Below are positions 12,873-23,706 of a stretch of 64,000 nucleotides of DNA, in pieces. Numbering within the stretch: position 1 is the first letter of the stretch; each line of letters opens with the position of its first letter. The DNA is taken from assembly GCA_963930645.1 (NCBI GenBank), contig OZ005656.1, positions 186,507,880 to 186,571,879 of the forward strand, written 5' to 3'. The stretch is from Salticus scenicus. Lineage: Eukaryota > Arthropoda > Arachnida > Araneae > Salticidae. The position numbers and the translations under genes were made by a program. The notes under the pieces are model-generated. The model had not been told where the DNA came from and did not search any database. It saw only the letters and a program-made list of their open reading frames with translations.

Positions 12873-13044
12873 TATATATAAATGTCATAGTAATGGGGAA
12901 AATGTTTCATAAATTATGAATGATGCATGGGTTCTGAAACAAAATTTTTTTTGTTTAATCTGTCTCTCTTCCCCCCCCCCCTTCCCCTCGTAAAAACAAA
13001 AATTTTTTGCTATTGTTCGTATTTAGAAGTATTTTACAAGAAAC
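10931..13044. other. AT-rich stretch with decayed F1-like pieces
   Basis: Two further minus-strand relics of the F1 3' region are visible by shared phrases. One is at about 11375-11580 (TTTTGAGGTTCCCTGG, GATCTGTATATATATCTGTTATCAG) and one, more decayed, at about 12610-12730 (GGTTGGTTTGTCTGCTGTTTGACACTGAT). The rest is AT-rich, including a 30-bp T run at 12839-12868 and a C run at 12972. No gene is supported. Confidence 0.4.
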
Positions 13045-13116
13045 AATTAAGAAAAGTGCCCTTTCTTCCGGTATCTTTTTTTCCGCGATCCGGAAAAAAG
13101 GGCACTTTTCTTAATT
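13045..13116. repeat. 72-bp imperfect palindrome with GTGCCC arms
   Basis: AATTAAGAAAAGTGCCCTTT at 13045 is repeated inverted at 13097-13116, with CCGG at the inner ends of both arms and a short T-rich loop. Two more partial copies of the arm phrase (AAAAAGTGCCCC) follow at about 13127-13165. RNA from this locus would form a strong hairpin. Not recognised as a known element. Confidence 0.7.
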
Positions 13117-13369
13117 TGCGAATCGAAAAAGTGCCCCTTTTTTCCCCAGGTGCCCCTTTTTCCGGGATCCGCATAAACTTGCACCCATTTGACGCAACTT
13201 TTGTGACAACGATTTATACATACGACATAACAGCATACTGCGAATATCCCATTCGAAGCACAGTATAAATATACAAAGAAAAAATTCGTTTATTCGATTT
13301 TCATTGAATTACTAATTTAATTAACACATTTTCTTGAATAGCAACCCTACCACTAACCAAAAGATTTTA

Positions 13370-13520
13370 CTCTCTAAGCCATGAGAAGTGTTTGGTTCGA
13401 TTCAAGGCAGCACTCGTCAGCCTAGCACTAGGAGTTTTCCATCGTTTTCTCCAAAACACACGTTAATATGGATTAGGACCCCTTAAAAAGATTCTCACAG
13501 AATCCATTCCACCTAGACTT
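13370..13520 (+). mobile_element. tRNA-derived SINE copy
   Basis: Has a T-arm-like phrase GGTTCGATTCAAG near 13403. It is followed by the body shared with 40770, 41270 and 45234: TTTTCCATCGTTTTCTCCAA, then TTAATATGGATTAGGACC. The order of tRNA-like head then conserved body is typical of SINEs. The copy lies among AT-rich DNA with no gene nearby. Confidence 0.6.
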
Positions 13521-13963
13521 TTTCTAAATTAATAATAATAATAATGAATACGAATTATAATAGCTTTAATTATAATAGCTTTACTTTTACAGCAAATGCA
13601 ATACAGGTTTCAGATTCTCTGTTTTAGGTTGGGACGTCATAATTACAACACTATACTATAATAAAAAATTTAATAAAAATTAATATCCATAATTTGAAAT
13701 GGACACAAAATGAAAATAAGATAATTATTCCGTTAGAATTTTATGCTTTTGTATTGTTATTATTATTATTTTGCCGGAGATTTGCGTTATTAATATCATT
13801 TTTAATAGAAAAAGTGCCATAGCTACCTTGAATAACATATATCAGTTTTAAAGCATTCTAAAAAATAAATAAATAAAATAAAATAAAATAAATAAATAAA
13901 TAAAAAATAAATAAATAAAAATAACGGAATGTTGAAAAAAAAAAAAAAAAGAAAAAAAATAAT
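13521..13963. other. AT-rich non-coding stretch
   Basis: AT-rich sequence with (AAT)n at 13531-13545 and TAAA/AAAT low-complexity DNA at 13860-13945. No gene. Confidence 0.5.
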
Positions 13964-15346
13964 CTGGTGTGTCACTCACACGACTTTCTCTTACCCTGAA
14001 CTTTAATACTATAAATATAGGTTGGAGATTAAGAGGTAAGATAAAGATATTATGTAAACCTATGTTAAACAATTTAAATTAGGCTTCGGAAGAGTTTTGT
14101 ATGATAATTAATTCTGTGTGAGGGGGGCTACCGCCCCCCTCAACCCCCCGTTTCATTAACGCACCTACATTTATATAGAATATAATTCGGTTATTAAAAA
14201 ATAATTCTATTTTTTAAAAATAATTTATTAAAATTATTATTTAAAAAAATTATCTTTTATAATAATGCAGACGATTTCCATATTAGAGAAGTAGTATGCC
14301 ACTAAATATCCAAAAAAAAGTCCATTTTATTCTCATTAAAAAAAATAAAAAAATATTTTTTTTTCTAAGTTTTTAATTTTTTTTTTTTTTTTTTTTCGTT
14401 AAAAGTGAAAAAAATCGATAACTTTGTTTTAAATTATCGCAAATCGATGGTTCAACTATTCATTTTAAAGGTATTGGCGAGCTCTTTTGAAAGATACCCA
14501 TCATGAAAATTTACTCCCCTCGAGGGTGGACTTCCCCCCCAGTGGTGGTATTTACTCCATTTTATACAGGAAACATCCGATAGTGAACTTGTTTAACATA
14601 TTTCAATTTCATTAAGATTTTTGTACAGTAAGGGTATGAAAATAGGGTTTATAGAAATGCCTGTCATAGAACGCAATGCATTGAAATATTTTAGGGGGTC
14701 CCTGTACACAAATCAGTAGAGGTATAAGCTTTTTTTTTTTTTTCGTTAAAAGTAAAAAAAAAAATCGATAACTTTGTTTTGAATTATCGCAGATCGATGG
14801 TTCAACCATTCGTTTTAAAGGTATTGGCGAGCTCTTTTGAAAGATACCCATCATGAAAATTTACTCCCCTCGACGGGGGACTCCCCCCCCCCCCAGTGGG
14901 GGAGGCGAGGCTCCTACATACACAAATTTTTTTTCCCAGTTGACTATCTCTATTACAAAAAAAATATATATTCGTTTCATTTGGTTTAGTGCAGTCTATA
15001 GACGTTAAACTCTACTTACCTGCAGTTTCCCCCTTAGACGTAATGTATTAGAATTCTCTTGATTGTCCCTGTACACGAACCATTTGCTTGATCTTAACGA
15101 AAAGCTTACTGTAGCATCCCTATATGATACACATTTAGAATACCAAGTTTGAACTTTCTGCCATAATTTGTTTTTGAGATATGCTGATAACAGACAGACA
15201 CACAGACACACACACAGACACAGACCATTTGCTAAAAACACGATTTTCGTAGTCAGGGGACCTCAAAACGTGTAAATATAACAAAATCTCGCGTTCGAAA
15301 ATTTGACCCAAAAACAATACTTTCTCTACCTTATGGGTAAGAGAAA
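13964..15346 (+). mobile_element. F1 hairpin-ended element, complete copy 1
   Basis: The 5' end is a small hairpin motif, CTGGTGTG...CACACGACTTTC, immediately followed by ACTTTCTCTTACCC. The 3' end is GGGTAAGAGAAAGT, the exact reverse complement, and forms a hairpin with ACTTTCTCTACC just upstream. Inside are a C/G-rich hairpin at about 14119-14150, two tandem copies of a ~135-bp block with ATCGATGGTTCAAC (14398-14530 and 14744-14880), and a (GACA)n-like tract at 15190-15225. No open reading frame of transposase size. Compared with copy 2 it carries an extra ~340 bp from the internal duplication. The plan resembles HINE/DINE-1-type Helentron derivatives; that is inference. Confidence 0.7.
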
Positions 15347-15912
15347 GTAAAAAAGAGGAGAAGCATTGAAAGTTACGAATACTTCAATTACAAATAATAA
15401 TAATAATAATAAATAATTATGACATGTTAATTTTTTAATATTCTTATTTTTGAACATAATAAGAAACAAAGCTAAGTTACGGTTTAATATTAACAAGACC
15501 TAAATCACAACCCCTATCATACTAAAATACTTTGTATGTGCACGGCAATAGAACAGACTTTTTCAAACTCTAAAACCTAAAAATACTTTAATTGAAAAAA
15601 ATATCAGCAAAAAAATTGAAATTTAAGAAATAAAATAGTATATTGATTTCAAAATATTTATATTCATAATCTAAATATTTTGTATCGTGACTGAAATTTG
15701 GAATTTTCTTTGAAAAAGGAAAACATAGAATAAAGTTTTATATTCAACTATAATATTAAAAAGGAAAGAATTTTGTTTATAAATTTTATCCTTCATATAT
15801 ATATATTACCCTTCGCACAGATACATTCATTAGTATGATAGATAGTCCCTAATTAGACGAAAAATAAACAGATGAAAAAATTGCCACAACACACAAAAGC
15901 CAATTTGGTCAG

Positions 15913-15958
<46 letters not shown>

Positions 15959-15974
15959 TCATATATATACATAC

Positions 15975-16008
<34 letters not shown>

Positions 16009-16327
16009 ATATATGCGAACATTTTAAACTACAAGTATGAATATTGGCAAAAGCATTTGTTAATTACTCTCTGTACATTTGTTTTTATTAAGATATCAAA
16101 CAAAATAAAACTGCTGTACAAATAAATAGGAAAAATAATTCAAAGCTATACACAAATAAACTTTTATTGACAAAAACAACATTACAAAATATCAGACAAA
16201 TTTAGTAATTTTTAATTTGATTGGTTAATCAATTATTATTTCTGATTTCTATGTGTCTTCTCTCATTTGTCTATTATTCAATCAGATAATATGTTTAATT
16301 ACACAGGCATACAAAAATGAAGTTTAC
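15347..16327. repeat. AT-rich DNA with long (TA)n arrays
   Basis: Contains (AAT)n at 15394-15417 and two (TA)n blocks across 15915-16015, separated by CATACATACATA phrases and able to form a hairpin. No gene. Confidence 0.75.
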
Positions 16328-16731
16328 AAAATTTGATTTGATGATTTCAGCTGACCTTTATGTTTTTTGATATGCTGAAACCGAAAATGCAGCCCATTTT
16401 TCTCTATCACGTATTGATTTTTGTCAATACAGGGTGTTTACCGACACGATTTCTTATATATACCAACATAACAATCGGTTTCTTGGTTGGTTGATATGGT
16501 TTTAAGTCGCACTTAGGGCTTCACAATTTCAACAATAGGCCTCTATGATTAATTAATCATGGAGAAATACTATAAAACTTATTATATAATTATATTGGTG
16601 GAAGAGTAATGGAAAAAATTGTACCCTGTTTTGACAAAAATCTATACGTGATAGAGACAAACTGGCTTCACTTTCGGTTTCAGAAAACCAAAAAACATAA
16701 ATATCAGCCAAAATTATAAAATCAAAATTTT
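16328..16731. mobile_element. 404-bp foldback MITE
   Basis: Arms of about 110 bp are inverted copies of each other. The left arm has AAAATTTGATTT, TGACCTTTATGTTTTTTG, CGAAAATGCAGCC, CTCTATCACGTATTG and GTCAATACAGGGT; the right arm (16622-16731) has the same phrases in inverted order. The ~185-bp loop includes TTTTAAGTCGCAC, reminiscent of a phrase at 31750. No open frame. Confidence 0.7.
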
Positions 16732-17647
16732 ACATGTCGGCCTGTGTTATCTATCTCCCGTGGATAATTTTTAAGTTTAACATCAAATGAGTTTTCAGAT
16801 ACATTTTTCGATGCTGTAACATATTTTATATTGGTATTTGACAAATGAATTTATCGTTTTCTTGCTTTCAGTTGTATTTCTTTCATTATTTACATATACT
16901 ATATATACATAAATATACACACACAAATAAATATATGATGTAAAATAAGAGCATGACAAGGTACTATAAAAACTGAAAAATAAATAAATAAATAAAAATA
17001 AATTGGAAATTAAAAGCCAAATTACATTTTCTGCATTAAATTTGTTGCATTCATTTTCTTATTTAATCAAATAAATTATCACATTTTTCTAATTAAAAAA
17101 TCAATAACAATGAACGTATTTGCATTTGCAAAACAAAGATATCAAAGGGTAGTATTTAAACTCAGGAAAGTAAAATAAACAAGAACCGAAAACTGAAAAC
17201 TATGTACACTCTAGGAACAAAATAAAAACGTTCTCTATAATAATAGCCATATTTTTTCAGCGGTTACGCTGAGAACTAACATTATAGCTGCAATAAAACA
17301 TCGAAATAAATAAATTTTTTGTCAAAACGATACGACAATGGTGTAATTAATAAAATACGAAGGGAGAAAAGGGGATATTTATATATGGACAATATTTAAG
17401 CACGCGGACATAGCTCAATGAACTAATAAGAAAAAATGACGACATTTGTCTGATGAGATTATTTTACGGACAATGTCTTTTTAACAGATGCTCCTTTAAA
17501 ACCTTCGCAAGCGTCATTTTAAAAGTAGCAATACTTTAAAGATATATACAGAATATGAACTTTTGTGTCATAAATTGAATAAAAAACACTATCATAAAAA
17601 ATATAATCAAAATAGGAATTATTTATTATTATTATTATTATTATTTT

Positions 17648-17684
<37 letters not shown>

Positions 17685-18044
17685 AAAATTAATAAAAAGT
17701 CACCGCCAACATGACGATAAAAATTTAAAAGGCATCCTGGGAGTCCTATATTAAAACTGCACCGCCTGTGGAAGCATGAAAATTGGGCCGTGAACCATGA
17801 ATATTATTTGGAAACCTTTCTTTGAATGATTTTGGTTTTAATAATAATTGGCTTCTTGTAAATTAAAATTTTAATTAGGTGGTTGAATTGTATAATATTT
17901 ATGAGTTTTAAAGTTTTAAGGTAAATAAGAAAAAAAATAAAGTGCAAAAATTTCGCACGGGTCTGCTAGAAATAAATAAATAAATAAAATCCCATATTAG
18001 TTTTTTAATTGAAATACTAATTTTACATTTTTTTTTTTTAATGG
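16732..18044. other. AT-rich stretch with (AAT)n and (TA)n
   Basis: Includes (TAA)n around 17626-17645 next to (TA)n at 17652-17682. A less AT-biased segment at 17395-17560 (AGCACGCGGACATAGC..., CTTCGCAAGCGTC) has no identifiable feature. The phrase AATTTCGCACGGGTCTGCTAG at about 17948 recurs near 27795 and 41617, so it marks a dispersed repeat. No gene. Confidence 0.45.
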
Positions 18045-18349
18045 TCGCACTTCCGGTTTCGGATGTCCTACTTCCAGTTTTCCCATTTTCACCAAAATTT
18101 GAAAAATTAATCTGTGCACCAGACCTATCTCAATTCTGAAGTTTCTTTGTTCTATCTGTATTAGTTTCCGAGATATAACAGCTAGAAAATTCCCCACACA
18201 CATATACACATATACACGCACACTGACCAATTGACAAAAACCACTTTTTTGGACACAGGAGACCTTAAAACATGTAATTGAGGTGAAATCTCGATATCGA
18301 AATTTTTGACGGAATACAATACTTCCATTACCTACGGTAGTCGGGTAAT
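18045..18349 (-). mobile_element. F2-family fragment, reverse orientation
   Basis: The right edge is the F2 terminal hairpin (ACTTCCATTACC ... GGGTAATGGAAGT, 18315-18349). Reading leftwards come TCGATATCGAGATTTCACC, AAGGTCTCCTG, the CAATTGGTCAGTGTG tract and CCGGAAGTGCGACC. It matches the beginning of the complete F2 copy at 42783. It sits head to head with the next F2 copy. Confidence 0.65.
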
Positions 18350-18483
18350 GGAAGTAAAAATCGAGTAGGTTTTATCCTTTGTTATTTTAAGAAGTAGATA
18401 GAAAATTAAAACTTCAAGCTTTAGGCACGGAAAATTGAAGGAGATTTTCCCAAATTAAAGTAATAATAATAATAATAAACTTG

Positions 18484-19083
18484 CAATTGGTCAGTGTGTG
18501 TGTGCATGTATGGGGTGAGTCTTTTGACTGTCATATCTGTGAAACCAATAAAGGTAGAACAATGAAACTTCAGAATTGAGTTAGGTCTGATGTGCCGATG
18601 AATTTTAACTTTTGGTTAAAATTTGGAAAGCCGGAAGGGAGATATATGAAGCCGGAAGTAGGACCCTAAGTCCGTATCTGAAAAACGACTCTAACGATTT
18701 TCTTCAAAGCTGCTATATAAACACCATATAAGATTTCCTTTCGTATGTAATAGTTGGTTAGTTCATGAAAATGAATTTGAGGTCTCGCAAGTGCATTTCT
18801 TTAAAAACGGCTGTAGTAATTTTTGTACAAACTCGCCATAATAAATCTCTTTTAGATACCCTTTCGTATGTAACTGTTGTCAATAATTGAGTTTGAAAAA
18901 CTTTGGTGGATGTCGATGTCTCAAAAATGGTTCTTACGATTTTCTTGAAAATTGCTACATAAATCTCATTTTAGATATCCTTTAGCATATATTACGTGGC
19001 TATTACAGGAAAATTGACAATCATCCTCATTAGGTAGGTCAGTTTTAGATCTCTGAAATCAGTATTTTTTAAAAGCTGCTCTA

Positions 19084-19121
<38 letters not shown>

Positions 19122-19310
19122 TTGGTATGTAAACTCTGTTTGTATAACTTTACACATGTATCAGTTTTCTTTCGCTGGAAAATTGTTAAGTGTCTAATTT
19201 GTTAGGCTAATTTTACGTTTTTTGACCTTACATTATGTCAAAAAAGTGCATATAATAAATGTAATAGTAGGTAATGGACTTTTTTTTTTTTTCACCGGAT
19301 GTTTTCGAAA
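18484..19310 (+). mobile_element. F2-family copy, terminal hairpin missing
   Basis: Starts at CAATTGGTCAGTGTG, inside the family consensus. It continues through GCCGGAAGTAGGACC, ACGACTCTAACGATTTTCTT, ATTACGTGGCTATTACAGGA and TCAGTTTTAGATCTC to GTAGGTAATGGACT at about 19268-19281 and a CACCGG remnant of the family end. A T run replaces part of the right side. It lacks the first ~130 bp present at 42783. Confidence 0.65.
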
Positions 19311-19418
19311 TGGTAAAATTATCTAACTTTACATTAAAAATATATAGAAAGCATTATATACCGTCCCAAATTAACTAAAAGATTATTAGTAAAAAGTATT
19401 AGAAAAAGTAGGTATCCT

Positions 19419-19458
<40 letters not shown>

Positions 19459-20001
19459 AGAGAGAGAGAAAGAGAGAGAGAGAGATAGAGAGAGAGAGAG
19501 ATATAAGAAGAACAATTACACGAAAAAAATCATCGCTAAATCGAAACAAAAATTTAAAAGTTGCCAAAGGGGTCATATACTAAAGGTGTAACGCAAAATG
19601 GTCTAGATATTACGATTATTTATTTTATTTTTCTATTCTAAATATATATATCTATATATAAATATATACCTACTGATTTTTAGAATAATATTTCGTAATA
19701 AAAAGTTTTAAATAGTACTTATATATTTCAATTAGACAATAAATATGAAGATTTCTTGAATTTCATTTTTCTACTTTTGGTTTATGTTATGCACTAGTGA
19801 GTAATATCCCTATTCAGTGAAAGGTAAAGCGGCGAATAGACGTGCAGAGTGCCGCAGGGGTAAATAAGTGAAGCGAGTAAGGGGCAGAGCACACTAGTAA
19901 TAATAATAATAATAATAATAATTAAAAAAAAATCTAACGATTGCTCTGCTTAGGAAAAGCTATCACCAAATTGAGAAAAATTTCACAATCAAATCATACC
20001 G

Positions 20002-20050
<49 letters not shown>

Positions 20051-20172
20051 TGTATGTATTATCATTACTATTATTATTATTTTATTTTTATTTTTCACGT
20101 GTAAATGAATTTATGCCAAGGACAAAATAAATTAATTAAATTAATTAATAAACTCATAAGTTCATTTATTTA

Positions 20173-20203
<31 letters not shown>

Positions 20204-20739
20204 TTATATTTTTAATTAAATATTTAATAATTCTAAAAATATTATCGGAGACAGAAACATTTTTTTTTTTTTTTTTTTGGTAATATATATATAAAAAAAA
20301 ATATTAGATTTTTAAGCAAAGAGTTCTCTCTCTCTCTTTTTTTTTTCTTTAATGCATTTGGACTCTGAAAAAGAAAAATTCTGTGTGGACCCAGAAAGTA
20401 TGTTTTAACTACACCATTATCCCCCTTCCCCTTTCGACATGAACGATATCATCAATCAACCTTAATGACTTCCCGTAAGTTTCGCGGGGCGTTCCCGATG
20501 GGAGGCGGAGAAATCTGCTAAAATTGAGGTTTTTCAATTTAAAAATTAAAGTTTCTTATATTCTCATTAATAGAGATTTAAATAAAACAATTTATAAAAA
20601 CATTAATAAAAAGCTTGGTTTTCTTGAGAAAGCGACACGCTATACAGATTTCAGATATTGCAATTTGTTGATAAGTTAGAGGCTAGTAAAGCAACACAAG
20701 TGTATTTTTCGCATTTTACAGCTTAAAAATAAAGGGTTA
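19311..20739. repeat. simple-sequence-rich stretch
   Basis: Holds a 33-bp T run at 19422-19454 followed by (GA)n to 19500, (AAT)n at 19900-19922, (TA)n at 20005-20047, TTTA/AATT low complexity at 20100-20230 and (CT)n at 20325-20338. The CACACTAGT(AAT)n phrase at 19890 resembles the tailed 3' end of a retroposon. No gene. Confidence 0.6.
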
Positions 20740-20915
20740 AAAATTAAATATAACAGTTTTTGTTTCACGGGTCTTCAGTGTATGGTTGTGAATTTTCTGA
20801 TTGTGAAAACAGAATTAAAAAAAATTCATTAGGTAATGTGTAATTCTATAAACAAATTTCGCCATAGAATAACACAGGCTTTGGATGACCTTGACGATCC
20901 GTGATGCACCCCCTT
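20740..20915 (+). mobile_element. decayed half of a TTAA-type foldback MITE
   Basis: Shares GGTTGTGAATTTTCTGA, GTGAAAACAGAATT, a poly-A/T spacer and a TTCTATA..AATTTCGCCATAGAATAACA stretch with the right half of the MITE at 30152-30581. It ends CACCCCCTTAAT, close to a TTAA. The matching left half is not recognisable. Confidence 0.4.
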
Positions 20916-20939
20916 AATATATATATATGACCACTGTAA

Positions 20940-20971
<32 letters not shown>

Positions 20972-21534
20972 AGAAAAACTGTTAAAACATCAAAACTTTC
21001 TGTAAGTTTCTGAAAATTCCTACAGAAATTTTCAGCATTCTAAAATTATGGAAATTTTGTTTTAAATTATATCGCAATAAGCGAAAATAAAATTTCTAAC
21101 AATTCATGCAGATTTCATCAAGTAGTTTATATAATATTTCTTCTGTTTCGCATATGGAAAATCGATATCAAAGCAAGACTAAGAAAAGCTAAGTAACAAA
21201 ACAGGTTGTGCTTTTGTGGCTTCAACGGGGAGAAATCTGATGTTCGATCCTTGATCGTAGCGCTATAGAATTTTATCTATCCAAGATTTTTACTACGTTC
21301 CTTATAGAAAAAAGCAGTTGTGAACAAAATATTATTAGTTTTATCCTGTTACAGAAAATTTTTGTTGACATATTTTTCGCACAACATGCAGCATATTTTC
21401 TGTCAACTTTGTTGCCAGAAATTTTCCCACTTCTGTAAAAAACATTTTTTTTTTTTTTTTTTTTTACAAGGCATAAGTCAAGAAGGAGATCACGAAAAGA
21501 AATTATTGTCCGCATATGATAAGAACTTGAGCTA
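20916..21534. other. AT-rich non-coding stretch
   Basis: A poly-A run followed by AAAAG repeats at 20939-20980, then AT-rich sequence without a supported gene. Short open frames on both strands at 21273-21604 overlap low-complexity DNA and the next MITE. Confidence 0.45.
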
Positions 21535-21943
21535 CAGTGAGAAAAAGAAATATATATACCGCCTTCATCTAGAACGAATAAGTGGTCATTTTCTAAGTCC
21601 CTAAACTAGAAATATAGATTTCCGAGCTATGCGCATAAGGCACGCCAATAAGCTGAATAGACGAAATGATCGAGAATTTCTAGTCAACACATTTCTAGAT
21701 GGTGAAACAATATTCTGAATCGTTTGCATTGCGTATATTTATAGTTGCTAAAACTCGCCTTTTGCATTTATTTGCCGAGATTTTAAAATAAGTTTGATCT
21801 CAATAATAGACAAACGCTCTAGAATAAGGGTTTCTAGAACTCACGTTCAAAGTGGGCTAGAATTTATAAGGATGATATGGAACTATTTTTACTAGAGCCA
21901 CAATTTAGATTCTGGATGTCAGTTGCAGAATTTTTTCTCAGTG
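21535..21943 (-). mobile_element. CACTGAG-ended MITE, copy D
   Basis: Reverse-oriented copy of the family at 6253, 7654 and 8300. It starts with a degenerate CAGTGAGAAAAAG and ends AATTTTTTCTCAGTG at 21943. The CTAAACTAGAAATATAGATTT, TCGAGAATTTCTAG and GGAACTATTTTTACTAGAGCCACAA blocks match the other copies in inverted order. Confidence 0.72.
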
Positions 21944-22122
21944 TATAGAACATAACCAATATGCCTTATTTATTTTTTTATGAATGATGCTAATTAGCAA
22001 TGCTAATTAGTAACGTAAGATCTAGTTTTTTCTAACCAGTAGCGTAAAGACTACAATCTTATCTAATTATAAATTTTGTTTAAAAACATATAACTTTTTT
22101 ACTCACAATCGATTGAAAACAT

Positions 22123-22855
22123 TGTGAGGTTGAGACTGTAGAAGGTCACCACAGTTTGTTTGAAATTAAGCTGGATCCAGCAAAGTATTCAGTTGCGATG
22201 TTTAAATCGCTTCGGCGCCAGTGACTCGGCGAAATTTTGGGTCGGTTTAGTTTTGTGTCGAAAGGGTGCTGCAACGAAGGAATTAAGTTGTGAGAGGCAG
22301 ATGAATTGGAGGCGATTTTGAAAGTTTGGTTGAAATGAAGAGAAAAGAAGTTGGTAGAAAGTGGAATAAGATGACGATGGTTTTCGAAAAAGGTGTGGTG
22401 TAGTGGAGTTTTGTCCGACGTCTGTCTAAAGTTTGAAGTCTGGAGAAAGCTATATTTCGGTAGTTGAGATTAAGTTGTGCTTAAGTTAAGTAGTTTAATG
22501 AGTGTTGTGCTTCAGTGCGAGTATTCGTGAATGAAAAATAGATGCAGCCGGGAATCCGCGGATTTGTTGAAAGTCACGGTATCTAAGTAAAGGGAGTGCA
22601 TCCGTCTCTATTACTTCTACTATTCTGGGGTGAGATATTTCAAATTATCGAAATTAGTTATTATACATTTAATTGTTAAAGTATTTATATCGGCTGACTG
22701 AGCTACAAACCCAGATCATCCTCCCATTATTTTAGTTGAATAAACTCTTAGTTTTATTTTTATATATCTGAGTCTCTGTGCTAATTTCATATTTAATACT
22801 TAAGTAGTTAAATTAACTAAGTTAAGATGGTGTCTGCGTCAACGCAAACCTCACA
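22123..22855 (+). mobile_element. solo LTR of an LTR retrotransposon
   Basis: A 733-bp unit that begins TGTGAGGTT and ends AACCTCACA, a 9-bp perfect terminal inverted repeat with TG...CA ends. It is bordered by ACAT on both sides (22119-22122 and 22856-22859), a 4-bp target-site duplication. A poly(A) signal AATAAA occurs at about 22739. It is less AT-rich than its surroundings. No primer-binding site, polypurine tract or coding region adjoins it, so it is a solo LTR left by recombination. The 4-bp duplication suggests Gypsy type, but no internal sequence is available to confirm this. Confidence 0.78.
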
Positions 22856-22859
22856 ACAT

Positions 22860-23284
22860 TATTGCTTAAATATACTGGTGTTTCTTTTTTAATAAATATT
22901 CAAGCCTTGATTACCAAATAGACACGGGAAGCATATGTTTTCCTTCAAAAAATTTGAAATGGCCTCAAAATGAAGTAAAATAGGAGCCCCAAAATTGCAT
23001 ATTCTATTGTATGATTATTAAGTCCTTTTTTCGATTATACAGAGTCGATTATTCGATTATTTCCGAGCTATAAAGTTTTTCAATAATAGAACAGTAATAC
23101 ATCCGATTATACTACAATAATGTCTAGATTAAAATTGGCTTATGTAGTTTATACACAAACATTTATCATGGAATGATTTCACAGTATACAAAATTCAATT
23201 TGTTATCCAGTTTGCATTCAGATATCAATACTATACAAAATTGGTGTGTCTATTTTTCACAATTCTATCTATTTAGGTTTTGTG
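22860..23284. other. AT-rich non-coding stretch
   Basis: No gene or repeat recognised between the solo LTR and the next MITE relic. Confidence 0.4.
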
Positions 23285-23697
23285 TTTAAGAACGGGCAAT
23301 ACCTAATCTTTCCGGCAGCAGTAGCCCACGTTATTCTATGGGAAAATTTGTTTCCATATTTGAAAAAAAAAAAAAAAAAAAATTGGTAATGTTTAATTAT
23401 AATTAAACATTACCAATTTTTTTTTTTTTTTTTTTTTTAATTCCGTTTTCACATTTAGAAAATTCGCAATCTTTAAATGAGTAGTTATTTTCCAAAAATT
23501 GATTTTTCAAATTTTTAGTACTTCATTTTGCGATTAAAAAAAATGAGGAAAATGCACTTAGTGAAAATTCGCCCATTTTCTAACTAAAAATTAAAAAAAA
23601 AAAAAAAAATCAATTTTTCGAAAATGAGTTCTACTAATTTAACGGTTGTGAATTTTCTGAATTTGAATACTGAATTTAAACTAGTTGGCGTAGGTGG
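23285..23697. mobile_element. decayed TTAA-type foldback MITE with a nested palindrome
   Basis: The left part (CCGGCAGCAGTAGCCC, TTATTCTATGGGAAAATTTG) and the right part (GGTTGTGAATTTTCTGAATT, ACTGAATTTAAACTAG) correspond to the two halves of the MITE at 30152-30581. Its left arm is interrupted by the A20/T22 palindrome at 23363-23438. Ends are decayed and no TTAA pair is certain. Confidence 0.45.
23363..23438. repeat. near-perfect 76-bp palindrome with A20 and T22 arms
   Basis: Twenty A residues (23363-23382), then a 34-bp perfect palindrome (TTGGTAATGTTTAATT-AT-AATTAAACATTACCAA), then 22 T residues (23417-23438). Every base of the core pairs about its centre at 23399/23400. Confidence 0.9.
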
Positions 23698-23706
23698 ACT
23701 CTGCTC

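Noticed and set aside
12927..13268. 113-codon open frame on the plus strand
   Set aside because: It spans a T run, a C run and the GTGCCC hairpin; composition is explained by low complexity and not by coding.
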